From NCBI RefSeq assembly GCF_022539665.2, contig NC_081335.1:5890001-5954000 (forward strand): 64,000 bases of DNA, written 5' to 3'. Every line of letters begins with the position of its first letter. The first letter of the stretch is position 1. A program made the translations under genes and the position numbers. Below the pieces are notes generated by a model. That model was given only the letters and a program-made list of their open reading frames with translations. It had not been told where the DNA came from and did no database searches. Shown in pieces: positions 28,346 through 40,600 of this stretch. This DNA is from Daphnia carinata (lineage: Eukaryota; Arthropoda; Branchiopoda; Diplostraca; Daphniidae).

Positions 28346-29683
28346 ATGGCTAATAATTTCATCACCAAAGTTTACGACTATAAAGGTACCATCATCCCCA
28401 GGAAAATGGAAAAAGTATACGAACTGATCACCATCGACGACACCGAAAGGGAGGATAGCCAACCAGACTGCAGAGCAAAAGAAAGTGCGAAAAGTACGGA
28501 TGAAAACAAGCAATTAGTGCAATACATGGGATGGAATGGAATAGAAACGGAAAAGAACGACTTTTACGGAAATAAAGAGGAAGTAAATGACAGCAGTGAA
28601 TCAAGTGATGATGAAAACGAGGGATTAATGGCGTATAGTGGAATGGAACCCGATATGGAAAGTGAACACAGTGTTGATTTTATATTAGGATATGACAGTG
28701 ACACCTACCTTCAATGTGGACCTCCCCAAAAAAGGAACAAGCCGGACGACCAACAGAGGGAAACGGAATCATGCAAAAACTGTCGGATGAAAACGATGGC
28801 ATCCATATCAGCAGAGCGAGCAGAAAAAATCCAACTACGAAGACAAGCCATGATAGACTTAGAAAACGGAAAACTTTCATTAAAGATGATGGGAGCTCCA
28901 ATGCAGGTAGTAAGAAGGTGCATCCAAAACAAACTCAAAACGTAACAGGGTTGGCCAAGACAGAAGATGGCCACATTCCTCAATGAAAGATTCAAAGAAG
29001 AACAGACGCTACTCCACACAAGCGTACGAAGATGTAGGTACGACATTACCGACCTTTTACTATCCTACGGAGCGGATCCAGAGATACTCTACCATGGAAA
29101 AACACTTGGCCATATCGCAGCGGCCGAAAATGATCTACTGTTACTTAGGATCCTAAAACATAACAACTGCGAATTTACAGCTCGCAACTACAACGGAGAA
29201 ACTCCCTTAATGTTGGCAATCTCACACAAAAACCAAGAATGTGCAAAGTTAATATGAACACCAACTAACATCAACATTGCAACACCTGATGGCAGAACCG
29301 TTCTGCATTATTTAGCCATATATGGCCTAGAAGATCTGGCCACCCAAATTTGCGCAAAGAGAATCATCAATATCAACCAACAAGACGACTCAGACGATAC
29401 CGCCTTACACGTAGCAACCGGATTCCACCGAATCGACATGATCGAGATTTTACTGCTACAAGCGCAAACCATATTCCAAAAATGGGAACTAAAACATAAC
29501 AGTAATTCCCTGACTAAAATTAAAAGAAAAGAACACCAACAATACAGCCGCGAGGAAAATGAACAAGCTATAATCAACATAGCCGAAATACCAGGCAGAA
29601 AGAAAAGCAAGAATAAGAGACGAAAAGAGAGAAGACAATACGCCAGCAACTTTGTTAAAATTACCTACAATTCTTTTCCATAA
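28346..29683 (+). pseudogene. accessory ankyrin-repeat gene of Gypsy family G3, two in-frame stops
   Basis: ATG at 28346. The whole region to 29683 is one reading frame with in-frame TAA at 28943-28945 and TGA at 29255-29257. The first third (about 200 residues) is acidic and low in hydrophobic residues (SSESSDDENEG near residue 80) with a CKNC pair near 148. About five ankyrin repeats follow at about 28990-29465. Their signatures include TLLHTSVRR..LLLSYGADP, GKTLGHIAAAEND, GETPLMLAISHKNQ, GRTVLHYLAIYG and DTALHVATG. The last ~70 residues are Lys/Arg-rich. This acidic N-terminus plus ankyrin block resembles IkB/Cactus architecture, but no DSGxxS phosphodegron is present. Its place between env and the purine tract/3' LTR makes it retroelement cargo. 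A role in host signalling is inference. Confidence 0.78.
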
Positions 29684-29777
29684 ATTTTAGGTGGAGGAAC
29701 CAGTTACTTTATTTACCCATAGCAACGAATGTAGTTGGTGACGGAAAATGCAAATTAGAGGACCAATTCTTCTTATC

Positions 29778-29792
29778 GAAGAGGGGAAGGAA
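29778..29792 (+). other. G3 polypurine tract
   Basis: GAAGAGGGGAAGGAA immediately before the TGTAAC start of the 3' LTR at 29793. This is the expected place for plus-strand priming. It also shows that the ankyrin frame lies inside the element. Confidence 0.75.
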
Positions 29793-29865
29793 TGTAACGA
29801 GCTCAAAGGCTATCCAAAGAAAGCCACACCTCATACATCCCTCAAGCGTTTCACAAGTAAAAGTG
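29793..29865 (+). repeat. G3 derivative 3' LTR, truncated
   Basis: 73 bases matching the start of the 5' LTR (TGTAACGAGC.CAAAGGCTATCC to CACAAGT.AAAGTG), then G2 RT sequence in the opposite orientation. The missing ~130 bp means no target duplication can be checked. Confidence 0.82.
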
Positions 29866-30359
29866 CTAAATCGAGAGTAGTGAAAAATTTCTTTCCATAA
29901 TTTCTTTCCATACAGTTTATCTAATGTTTCATCTATTCTTGGCATCGGAAAGGAATCTTTCTTTGTAATACTATTAAATTTTCGATAATCGACGCAAAAT
30001 CTGGCTTCTCCACTTTTCTTCTCTACCAAAACCACAGGTACAGCACATGGCGAATGCGAATACTGAATTATATTCGCATCGAGCATTTCTTGTACCTTAT
30101 CCTCCAATAATTTTCTTTGGTTATTTGTAACTCTGTAAGGACGTTGTCGAATAGGGCTCCGTCCCTGTGTATCAATCGTATGTTTTATAAGATCTGTATT
30201 GCCAAATTCTGAGTCTTTTGACGCGTACAAGTCGTGAAAGCCATGTAATAATCTAGTGAGCTGTGTTTGAAATTCAGGGTTGACTTCCGGAATTACAATA
30301 GGCTCTTGTACTGCATTAGGCCTGTCCTCAACTTTACTTAAAGCAATTTTCCCAATCAC
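29866..30359 (-). pseudogene. pol: G2 reverse transcriptase, N-terminal part
   Basis: The minus strand has the spacer after protease, then RQRPYRVTNNQRKLLEDKV, SPCAVPVVLVEKKSG, RFCVDYRKFNSIT and FPMPRIDETLDKLYG. One frameshift later comes the start of the palm (FFTTLDLA), where the G3 LTR interrupts. The YxDD box and RNase H are absent from the window. Confidence 0.8.
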
Positions 30360-30383
30360 GTGAGTTGTAATTTCAATGCCACC

Positions 30384-31010
30384 TTACTTAGTATCCCTAT
30401 TAGTTTTGACTTGATTTAACGAATGATTTTCAACCAGAATGTTATATGTTCCATCTCCCGATACTTTTCCTACAAACTCCTCAATAAAAACGCCGGCCAG
30501 CAAATCTTCTGCTGGGGTAAATATAAAAACTGTACTAGGCCCAACAAACGGAAATGATCCTTTCATTTGCGCGGCAATTACTATCGACGTCTGACGAGAT
30601 AACGTCATCTTTTTGACCGTCGTAATTGCCATGTCCGGTATGCTAGAAATAGCTGATCCCTGCTTATCTCTTGCTGAATAAATACTCTTGGCTTCTCCAT
30701 CAAGCCGAAATCCGTCTTTCTGGATTGCGTCCCATCCAAGGATACAGTCTTCAGAAACACCATTTGTAACAATAAACTCCTGTTTTAAAATTGACTCTCC
30801 GTATCGTACGGGTAAAGTAACTCTTCCCAGCGTATGTAATTTCTTCTCCCCAACATCGTACAAATCGAAATCAAGCTGACTGCAGATCACTTGACCTTTT
30901 TGGGGTAATTTCCTTAATAACCTTTCGTGAATAATACTCTTAGACGCGCCTGTATCGAATAATGCTTGGAACGGAATCTGAAAATTTTTTAATGGAATTC
31001 TCGGTGTCAA
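30384..31010 (-). pseudogene. G2 aspartic protease region
   Basis: The minus strand shows FQALFDTGASKSII (active-site DTGA) and CILGWDAIQKDGF (the second conserved retropepsin motif) in one open frame of 209 codons. The start is not defined because gag and protease are probably one polyprotein separated by frameshifts. A stop ends it just before the RT segment. Confidence 0.8.
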
Positions 31011-31096
31011 TTCATTCGTTATGGTTGTTAATTTTGCGACTTGTCGGTATTTAAACTGAGGCTCCCTATCAACTGACCCGAAGTTACAGTTGATAC

Positions 31097-33645
31097 TTAT
31101 TGGTTTCCCTGACGTGGGGGAGGACCTGGAATGTTAGGCCTATTCGAGTGTTTTTGCCCTTGGACAGTTGTTTCACTTATGGCCAATTTCCCTACATGAA
31201 TAGAAAATTGGTGGTTGAGCTTGTTCCAAACCTTGCCGTTGATGACAATGACCTGAGAATGACCTCGATATCCACAAAAGTTACAAGTCAGCGGTGACTG
31301 TGTAGGCCTATAGTTAGAACCACTGGCTGGTCTCGAAAAAGGGGGTCTAGGAGCTGTAGGCCTATTCGGAAATTTCGTGAATAGTTGAGCGCCATTGTAA
31401 TTATTACTCTGCGGAGTAGGTCTCCAATTTCTATCCGGGTTACCGTTACTAGCTTGGAATGAAACCTGTTTCTTATATGGTGCACTCGGTGTGTAAGACA
31501 CGCTATCTTTTTTATCAAATTGCAATTGCCTTATCGCTTGCGTTAGCTCGAGAAGAGCTCTCTTAATTTCGTCCTTCTCAGTTTTAGGGTCATTACTTGT
31601 TTACTCCCCTGCCTAATGTTTGCTACAGCATTACTGATAAATTCTTTTTGGTCCAATATCATTTCCTTTAGTTCTTTTAATTCGGCGTGCCTTGGTGTCA
31701 GACGACTCAGTCACTGCCCGAATAAAATCGTGTTTTCCCCTACCTGTTTCCATGGCTTCTAATCGCAATGCATACACTCGCGTTGCAGCAACAAAATCGT
31801 TTAAGTTCTTGAATTCTCTATCTTTAACTTTTGATTGTAATTGGAATCCAATCCCTCTATAAATTTTTTCATAAGAATTATAGCAAAGGATGCTTCTGAA
31901 TAGCCTACAGGATATGCGCGGTTGAAAATCTCCTGCAAACGACTAGCATATTCTATAATCTTTTCTCTGACTTAAGCTTCGCTTTATTAGATTTCTTTTG
32001 ATAAAAATCCGCATTTTCCTTCCCATGAAAATGATCAATCAGATATTCTTTTATCATGCAATAATTGTGAGGATGAACCTTCAAAGTTGTCTGAATGATC
32101 GAAAAAGCCTTATCTACCAATTTAGCCCTCAACATCTGAATAATTTTCCCCTCAGATCCATCTACAATACTTTCGAAAGGTTCGAGCCATGAATCAAAAC
32201 GTACAAGGAGATTTCCAGAAAAAGAAGGAAGTAGCTGTAAACGGGAGAAGATATGTTGGTTATTTTGGAAATCGTTCAAATCGTTGACCGTAGCCGCTCT
32301 TGAAGTAGAAATAGGCTCCGCCATGTTTGAATTGAAACTGGGGAAATTCAAAGTTCTTCCCTGTGGATTCTGAGGGTGTTCTGAAATGCAGTCCGTAATT
32401 GCCTGAGACTCTTTAGCGTTTCTTCCAGTTGGCTGGATTGCTGTGCACGAGGACAGTGAAGAGTGTGTGATTGATTGGAACGTTAGTTTCTTTTGCTTGT
32501 CCGTTTCCTCTTCGGGATGTTCTCCGACAGCGACGATGTTTGTTGAGTTGATGTGCTTGGTTGATGTGTTTGACGCGTTGGTATGAACGACAGCGATTGT
32601 CTCAATTTTATTTCCATTTGTTCGATAATTGGCTCGATGTCCCTCGCCTGCTGTTCGTAGAATGGGTTGTTGGCTTCCGGGAAATTGCTTAGTTTGCCCA
32701 AGAGTAATATGATTTCAGGCTGCAACACCTCCAAATTGGTGATCAATTGTAGTTTCTTTGAGTACGACGCTAGGTTGGCCACCTCTTTCAGGAACGTTCG
32801 TTGTGCCGCCAACAAGAACTCTTCCAGATGAACTGATGGGTCGCTCACCACCGTGATAATCTCCACGTATATCCCGTCCTCGTCTCTGTCGGTGATGTCC
32901 CGTCTCGGAACGAAACCGAACAGTTCCTGCTCTCTTGTTGGAGTGATCTTTTGCAAGTCGGTTATGTTGTAAATTTGCACCTGCAGGCAAGTCAAAACCT
33001 GTCTCGCGTGTTGCGTGAAAATTTCCTTGAGCTCTGCCACTAGTTCCTCTGTCTGCTTCTTCGTTCTCCGATGGTCGGTCTACTGGCTTTCACTTCCAGA
33101 ATGGATATCAAATACCTTAGAAGAGTCTTCGGTTGTTTCCAATCCGTCTGTGTTAGCTGTTCGACGTGGTAATTCCTCTGAATGTCGCGCATCAACTGGA
33201 CAAGTTGATCCCAGATTTTCGGGTCGCTCGATTGGTCCTTTCCCCTCTCCTTGAAGCTCCTGATGGCTAGCAGTAAGAACGGTAGCTGGCTGCTCGGTAG
33301 CTGGAAGAAGTTGTCCTCTTTCTTCTTCACTTCTTGAAATAGATGCTGGAGGTTGACGTTTAGCTGGTCTTTAATTGGTTGTGTTCTTTTTTGAAAAAGT
33401 CTCGAAACGGTGTTCGAAAGAACGTTTGCTGGAGAAAAGGTTGTGGAAACGGTTTTCTTGGGTGAAAGATGGGACACTAATTGGGCAAGGAGGGAAGGAG
33501 AGTTTCTTACAGTCGAAGTGTTAGCTTTACTTTGGGCTCGTGGTTTGCGAACGCTTGAAAGGTCTACTCCCGTTACCAACTCATACGCATAGTTCGATCT
33601 TAACTTTCTTAACTGAGGATTATCTGGAATTGCTCTAGGCTTCAA
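31097..33645 (-). pseudogene. gag: G2 gag, frameshifted
   Basis: Minus-strand segments 33645-33040, about 33060-32483, 32351-31953 and 31525-31097 lie in different frames and together resemble a Gypsy gag: a basic, Ser-rich N-terminus, a helical region (YVEIITVVSDPSVHLEEF), a capsid-like part (LLPSFSGNLLVRFDSWLEPF) and a Pro/Asn-rich tail with a C..C....H knuckle (CNFCGYRGHSQ) whose last Cys is not visible in the same frame. No ATG lies near the start of the first segment. Confidence 0.65.
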
Positions 33646-33854
33646 AACAGGAAAGGCAAATTTCCTTTCGTCTTACAACCCGTAAATGTATCAGATACAG
33701 TAAGATTTGTAGTGGAAGATTTATCAAAATTAATAGATCTGGCTACAGCTTCGTCAATTTACATAACTGGCTAAATAGGACTTTTAGTAGCAAATACAGG
33801 AGTACGAGAAAGTTTAGGCCTACTAAGAAAAATATTGTCCTTCATTGTCGGTGA

Positions 33855-33879
33855 GTTCGAGAAATCGCTGCCACCGTTA
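33855..33879 (-). other. G2 primer binding site, possibly tRNA-Leu
   Basis: On the minus strand the sequence after the LTR reads CGGTGGCAGCG followed by a CGAAC block. It resembles the complement of a tRNA-Leu 3' end (TGGTGGCAGCG..) with mutations. Assignment is tentative. Confidence 0.35.
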
Positions 33880-34627
33880 TGAAAAGCATCTTCTTTGTGG
33901 GAAGGATGACTTAACGTTATTAAGATAAATAATGAATAAAAGAACTCGGGAGGCGTTACCACAATGTCGAATATATTTTAGTCTAACGAACCAAGGCCAA
34001 ATGAATAAAGAAGTTTACACAGTTATACGTCATCAATGGGAAACGGAAAAGATAAAATGGAGTCAAACGAAATTAGTCTTACCGTCACATGCAGTGGCGA
34101 AGATGGAATAAAGATGATAAACGTTGTAGGGAAAAAAGATAACAGAGCGCGTCAGTCGCACAAGAAGCGATGAGAAAGCTTTCACAATAGTTTGGAATAA
34201 GATATAAACTGAACTCACTAGACTAGATGAATTGAACAGTACAGTAGAAAAGGTAGAACTAGAACTAACTTTGGGGAACAAAAAGGGCATTCTTTTATAG
34301 GTTTTACATTGTTGAGGGAAACATAGCGCTTCCGACAGATGAACTCCGGATACAAGTTAATGAGTGTCACACGCGTCAACATTTCAGATTCACGCAAATG
34401 TATTGCGCGATGTTCTACACATGAAACACATACCATCAGCAACAAGTAGGATGTAAAGTACAGCATATCAAAATAGAATTCAAGGAAATGACACTTGAAT
34501 AATTATATTTAAAACGTAAACTTTAAAGTTAACGAACAACAAACATAATATATAATTTTAGGATAAAGAAAACAAATGATCAAGATAAAGATGTAATTAA
34601 AAGGTGTATTTTGATGACTTCGTCACA
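33880..34627 (-). repeat. G2 copy 2 5' LTR
   Basis: About 748 bp on the minus strand, starting TGTGACGAAGTCATC at 34627. Homologous to 341-927 over the shared part and to the 24058-24800 solo LTR over its 3' end (aaagcatctt...gtgggaag). The ACGGTAAGAC core, a possible splice donor, is conserved in all three. Confidence 0.8.
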
Positions 34628-37600
34628 ATATCAGTATATTAACATTGAATAAACATATATTGAAACTGTTTGAATAAAGATCAGGAAGCTCATTCTATAT
34701 CACTATATTAACTTTGAATACACGTATATGTCATACTGTTTGAATGTAGATCGTAAAATTCACTCTATCACACTATAATCACATTGAATACACGCATATT
34801 TGATACTGTTTGAATGTACATCATGAAACTCAATGCATCTCACATTGAATACACGTATATTTTATACTGTTTGAATGTAGATCATCAAACTCATTCTATA
34901 TCACTATATTCACATTATACTCGTATATTTGATACTGTTTGAATGTAAATAATCAAATTCATTTGATATTACTATATTCACAATGAATACACGTATATTT
35001 GATGCTGTTTGAATGTAGATCATGAAACTGATTCTATAACACTATATTCACTTTGAATACACGTATATTTGACACTGTTTGAATGTAGATCATGAAACTG
35101 ATTCTATAACACTATATTCACATTAAATACACGTATATTTGATACTGTTTAACGTAGATCATCAAACTCACTGTATAGCACTATATTCACATTGAATACA
35201 TGTATATTATATACTGTTTGAATGTAGATTATCAAACTCATTCTATATCACTATATTCACATTGAATACACGTATATTTGATGCTGTTTGAATGTAGATA
35301 TTGAAACTCACTGTATCACACTGTATTCACATTGAATACACGTATATTTGATACTGTTTGAATGTAGATCATGAAACTGATTCTATAACACTATATTCAC
35401 ATTGAATACACGTATATTTGATAGTGTTTGAATGTAGATCATGAAACTCATTCTTTATCACCATATTCAAATAAAATACACGTATATTTAATACTGTTCG
35501 AATATCGATCTTGAAATTCATTCTGTCACACTATATACACATTGAATAAACGTATAATTTAGTGTTTGAATGTAGATCTTGAAACTTACTGTACCGCACT
35601 ATATTCCCATTAAATACACGTATATTTTACAATGTTTGAATGTAGATCATCAAACTGATTCTATGTCAGTATATTCTTTATGAATACACGTATATTTGAT
35701 ATCGTTTGAATTTAGATCATGAAACTGATTCTATATCACTATATTCACATTGAATACACTTATATTTGATACTGTTTGAATGTAGATATTGAAACTGATT
35801 CTTTAACACTATATTCACATTGCATACACGTGTATTTGATACTGTTTGAATGTAGATATTGAAACGGATTCTATAACACTATATTCACTTTGAATACACG
35901 TATATTTGATGCTGTTTGAATGTAGATATTGAAACTCACTGTATCAAACTATATTCACATTGAATACACGTATATTTGATGCTGTTTGAATATAGATATT
36001 GAAACTGATTCTATAACACTATATTCACATTGAATACACGTATATTTGATGCTGTTTGAATGTAGATCATAAAACTGATTCTATAACACTATATTCACAT
36101 TGAATACACGTATATTTGATGCTGTTTGAATGTAGATATTGAAACTCACTGTATCACACTATATTCACATTGAATACACGTATATTTGATGCTGTTTGAA
36201 TGTAGATATTGAAACTCACTGTATCACACTATATTCACATTGAATACACGTATATTTGATTCTGTTTGAATGTAGATATTGAAACTCACTGTATCACACT
36301 ATATTCACATTGAATACACGTATATTTGATACTGTTTGAATGTACATCATAAAACTGATTCTATAACACTATATTCAAATCGAATACACGTTTATTTGAT
36401 GCTGTTTGAATGTAGATATTGAAACTCACTGTATCACACTATATTCACATTGAATACACGTATATTTGATACTGTTTGAATGTATATTATGAAACTGATT
36501 CTATAAAACTATATTCACATTGAATACACGTATATTTGATGCTGTTTGAATGTAGATATTGAAACTCACTGTATCACATATATTCACATTGAATACACGT
36601 ATATTTGATACTGTTTGAATGTACATCATAAAACTGATTCTATAACACTATATTCAAATTGAATACACGTATATTTCATCCTGTTTGAATGTAGATCATG
36701 AAACTGATTCTAAACCACTACATTCACCTTGAATACACGTATATTTGATGCTGTTTGAATGTACATCATAAAACTGATTCTATAACACTATATTCACATT
36801 GAATACACGTATATTTGATGCTGTTTGAATGTAGATATTGAAACTCACTGTATCACACTATATTCACATTGAATACACGTATATTTGATGCTGTTTGAAT
36901 GTAGATATTGAAACTCACTGTATCACACTATATTCACATTGAATACACGTATATTTGATACTGTTTGAATGTACATCATGAAACTGATTCTATAACACTA
37001 TATTCACATTAAATACACGTATATTTGATACTGTTTGAATGTACATCAAGAAACTGCATTGAATGTAGATATTAAAATTCACTGTATCACACTATATTCA
37101 CATTGAATACACGTATATTTGATGCTGTTTGAATGTAGATATTGAAACTAACTGTATCACACTATATTCGCATTGAATACACGTATATTTGATGCCGTTT
37201 GAATGTAGATATTGAAACTCACTGTATTACACTATATTCACATTGAATACACGTATATTTGATGCTGTTTGAATGTAGATATTGAAATTCACTGTATCAC
37301 ACTATATTCACATTGAATACACATATATTTGATGCTGTTTGAATGTAGATATTGAAACTCACTGTATCACACTATATTCACATTGAATACAAGTATATTT
37401 GATACTGTTTGAATGTACATCATAAAACTGATTCTATAACACTATATTCACATTGAATACACGTATATTTGATGCTGTTTGAATGTGGAGATTGAAACTC
37501 ACTGTATCACACTATATTCACATTGAATACACGTATATTTGATGGTGTTTGAATGTAGATAATGAAACTCACTGTATAACACTATATTCACATTGAATAC

Positions 37601-40600
37601 ACGTTATTTGGTGCTGTTTATTTAGTGCCGTAGATATTGAAACTCACTTTATCACACTATATTCACATTGCATACACGTATATTTGATGCTGTTTGAATG
37701 TAGATATTTAAACTCACTGTATCACACTATATTCACATTGAATACACGTATATTTGATGGTGTTTGAATGTAGATATTGAAACTCACTGTATCACACTAT
37801 ATTCACATTGAATACACGTATATTTGATGCTGTTTGAATGTAGATATTGAAACTCACTGTATCACACTATATTCACATTGAATACACGTATATTTATTGC
37901 TGCTTGAATGTAGATATTAAAATTCACTGTATCAAACTATATTCACATTGAATACACGTATATTTGATGCTGTTTTAATGTAGATATTGAAACTCACTGT
38001 ATCACGCTATATTCACATTGAATACACGTATATTTGATGCTGTTTGAATGTAGATATTGAAACTCACTGTATTCACTATATTTACAATGAATACACGTAT
38101 ATTTGATACTGTTTGAATGTACATCATGAAACTGATCCTATACTGTATCACACTATATTCATATTGAATACACGTATATTTAATGCTGTTTGAATGTAGA
38201 TATTGAAACTCACTGTATCACACTATATTCACATTAAATACACGTATATTTGATACTGTTTGAATGTACATCATAAAACTGATTCTATAACACTATATTC
38301 ACATTGAATACACGTATATTTGATGCTGTTTGAATGTAGAGATTGAAACTCACTGTATCACACTATATTCACATTGAATACACGGATATTTGATGGTGTT
38401 TGAATGTAGATAATGAAACTCACTGTATAACACTATATTCACATTGAATATACGTTTATTTGGTGCTGTTTATTTAGTGCTGTAGATATTGAAACTCACT
38501 GTATCACATTATATTCACATTGCATACACGTATATTTGATGCTGTTTGAATGTAGATATTGAAACTCACTGTATCACACTATATTCACATTGAATACACG
38601 TATATTTGATACTGTATAAATGTACATCATGAAACTGATTGTATAACACTATATTCACATTGAATACACGTTTATTTGGTGCTGTTTGAATGTAGATATT
38701 GAAACTCACTGTATCACACTATATTCACATTGAATACGCGTATATTTGATGCTGTTTGAATGCAGATATTGAAACTCACTGTATCACACTATATTCACAA
38801 TGAATACACGTATATTTGATACTGTTTGAATGTACATCATGAAACTGATTGTATAACACTATATTCACATTGAATACACGTTTATTTGGTGCTGTTTGAA
38901 TGTAGATATTGAAACTCACTGTATCACACTATATTCACATTGAATACACGTTTATTTGATACTGTTTGAATGTACATTATGAAACTGATTCTATAACACT
39001 ATATTCACATTGAATACACGTATATTTGATGCTGTTTGAATGTAGATATTGAAACTAACTGTATCACACTATATTCACATTGAATACACGGATATTTGAT
39101 GCTGTTTGAATGTAGACATTGAAACTCACTGTATCACACTATATTCACATTGAATACACGTATATTTGATGCTGTTTGAATGTAGATATTGGAACTCACT
39201 GTATCACACTATATTCACATTGAATACACGTATATTTGATACTGTTTGAATGTACATTGAAACTGATTCTATAACACTATATTCACATTGAATACACGTA
39301 TATTTCATGCTGTTTGAATGTAGATATTGAAACTAACTGTATCACACTATATTCACATTGAATACACGTATATTTGTTGCTGTTTGAATGTAGATATTGA
39401 AACTCACTGTATCACACTATATTCACTTTGAATACACGTATATTTGATGCTGTTTGAATGTAGATATTAAAACTCACTGTATCACACTATATTCACATTG
39501 AATACACGTATATTTGATACTGTTTGAATGTACATCATAAAACTGATTCTAGAACACTATATTCACATTGAATACACGTATATTTAATGCTGTTTGAATG
39601 TACATATTGAAACTCACTGTATCACACTATATTCACATTGAATACACGTATATTTGATGCTGTTTGAATGTAGATCATGAAACTGCATTGAATGTAGATT
39701 TTAAAATTCACTGTATCACACAATATTCACATTGAATACACGTATATTTGATGCTATTTTAAGGTACATTATGAAACTGATTCTATAACACTATATTCAC
39801 ATTGAATACACGTATATTTCATGCTGTTTGAATGTAGATATTGAAACTCACTGTATCACACTATATTCACATTGAATACACGTATATTTGATACTGTTTG
39901 AATGTACATCATGAAACTGCATTGAATGTAGATAATAAAATTCACTGTATCACACTATCTTCACATTGAATACACGTATATTTGATGCTGTTTGAATGTA
40001 GATATTGAAACTGATTCTATAACACTATATTCACATTGAATACACGTATATTTCATGCTGTTTGAATGTAGATATTGAAACTCACTGTATTCACTATATT
40101 CACATTGAATACACGTATATTTGATACTGTTTCAATGTACATCATAAGACTGATTCTATAACACTATATTCAAATTGAATACACGTACATTTGATACTGT
40201 TTGAATGTACATCATAAAACTGATTCTATAACACTATATTCAAATTGAATACACGTATATTTGATGCTGTTTGAATGTAGATGTTGAAACTCACTGTATC
40301 ACACTATATTCACATTGAATACACGTATATTTGATGGTGTTTGAATGTAGATATTGAAACTCACTGTATCACACTATATTCACATTGAATACACGTATAT
40401 TTGATGCTGCTTGAATGTAGATATTAAAATTCACTGTATCAAACTATATTCACATTGAATACACGTATATTTGATGCTGTTTTAATGTAGATATTGAAAC
40501 TCACTGTATCACGCTATATTCACATTGAATACACGGATATTTGATGCTGTTTGAATGTAGATAATGAAACTCACTGTATAACACTATATTCACATTGAAT

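Larger units (their letters stand above)
25647..29865 (+). mobile_element. G3 deletion derivative carrying env 3' half and an ankyrin gene
   Basis: LTR (25647-25850), PBS (25853-25870), then directly the C-terminal half of env, a 1.25-kb AT-rich spacer, the accessory ankyrin frame, a purine tract (29778-29792) and a second LTR cut after 73 bases. The LTR and PBS match the element at 53140, which identifies the family as G3. Gag, protease, RT, RNase H, integrase and the env start are deleted between the PBS and about 25880. It lies in opposite orientation inside G2 copy 2, with part of the G2 RT/RNase H lost at the junction. Confidence 0.82.
23169..34627 (-). mobile_element. Gypsy family G2, copy 2, decayed and carrying two insertions
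   Basis: Minus-strand order: LTR (34627-33880), PBS, gag, protease, RT start (to 29866), then a plus-strand G3 derivative (25647-29865), integrase (25646-24805), a solo LTR (24800-24058), the integrase C-terminus and tail (24053-23169). RT palm and RNase H are missing at the G3 junction. The env and 3' LTR of this copy are not present. The 5' LTR touches the 70-bp satellite at 34628, so the element went into the array. Confidence 0.82.
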
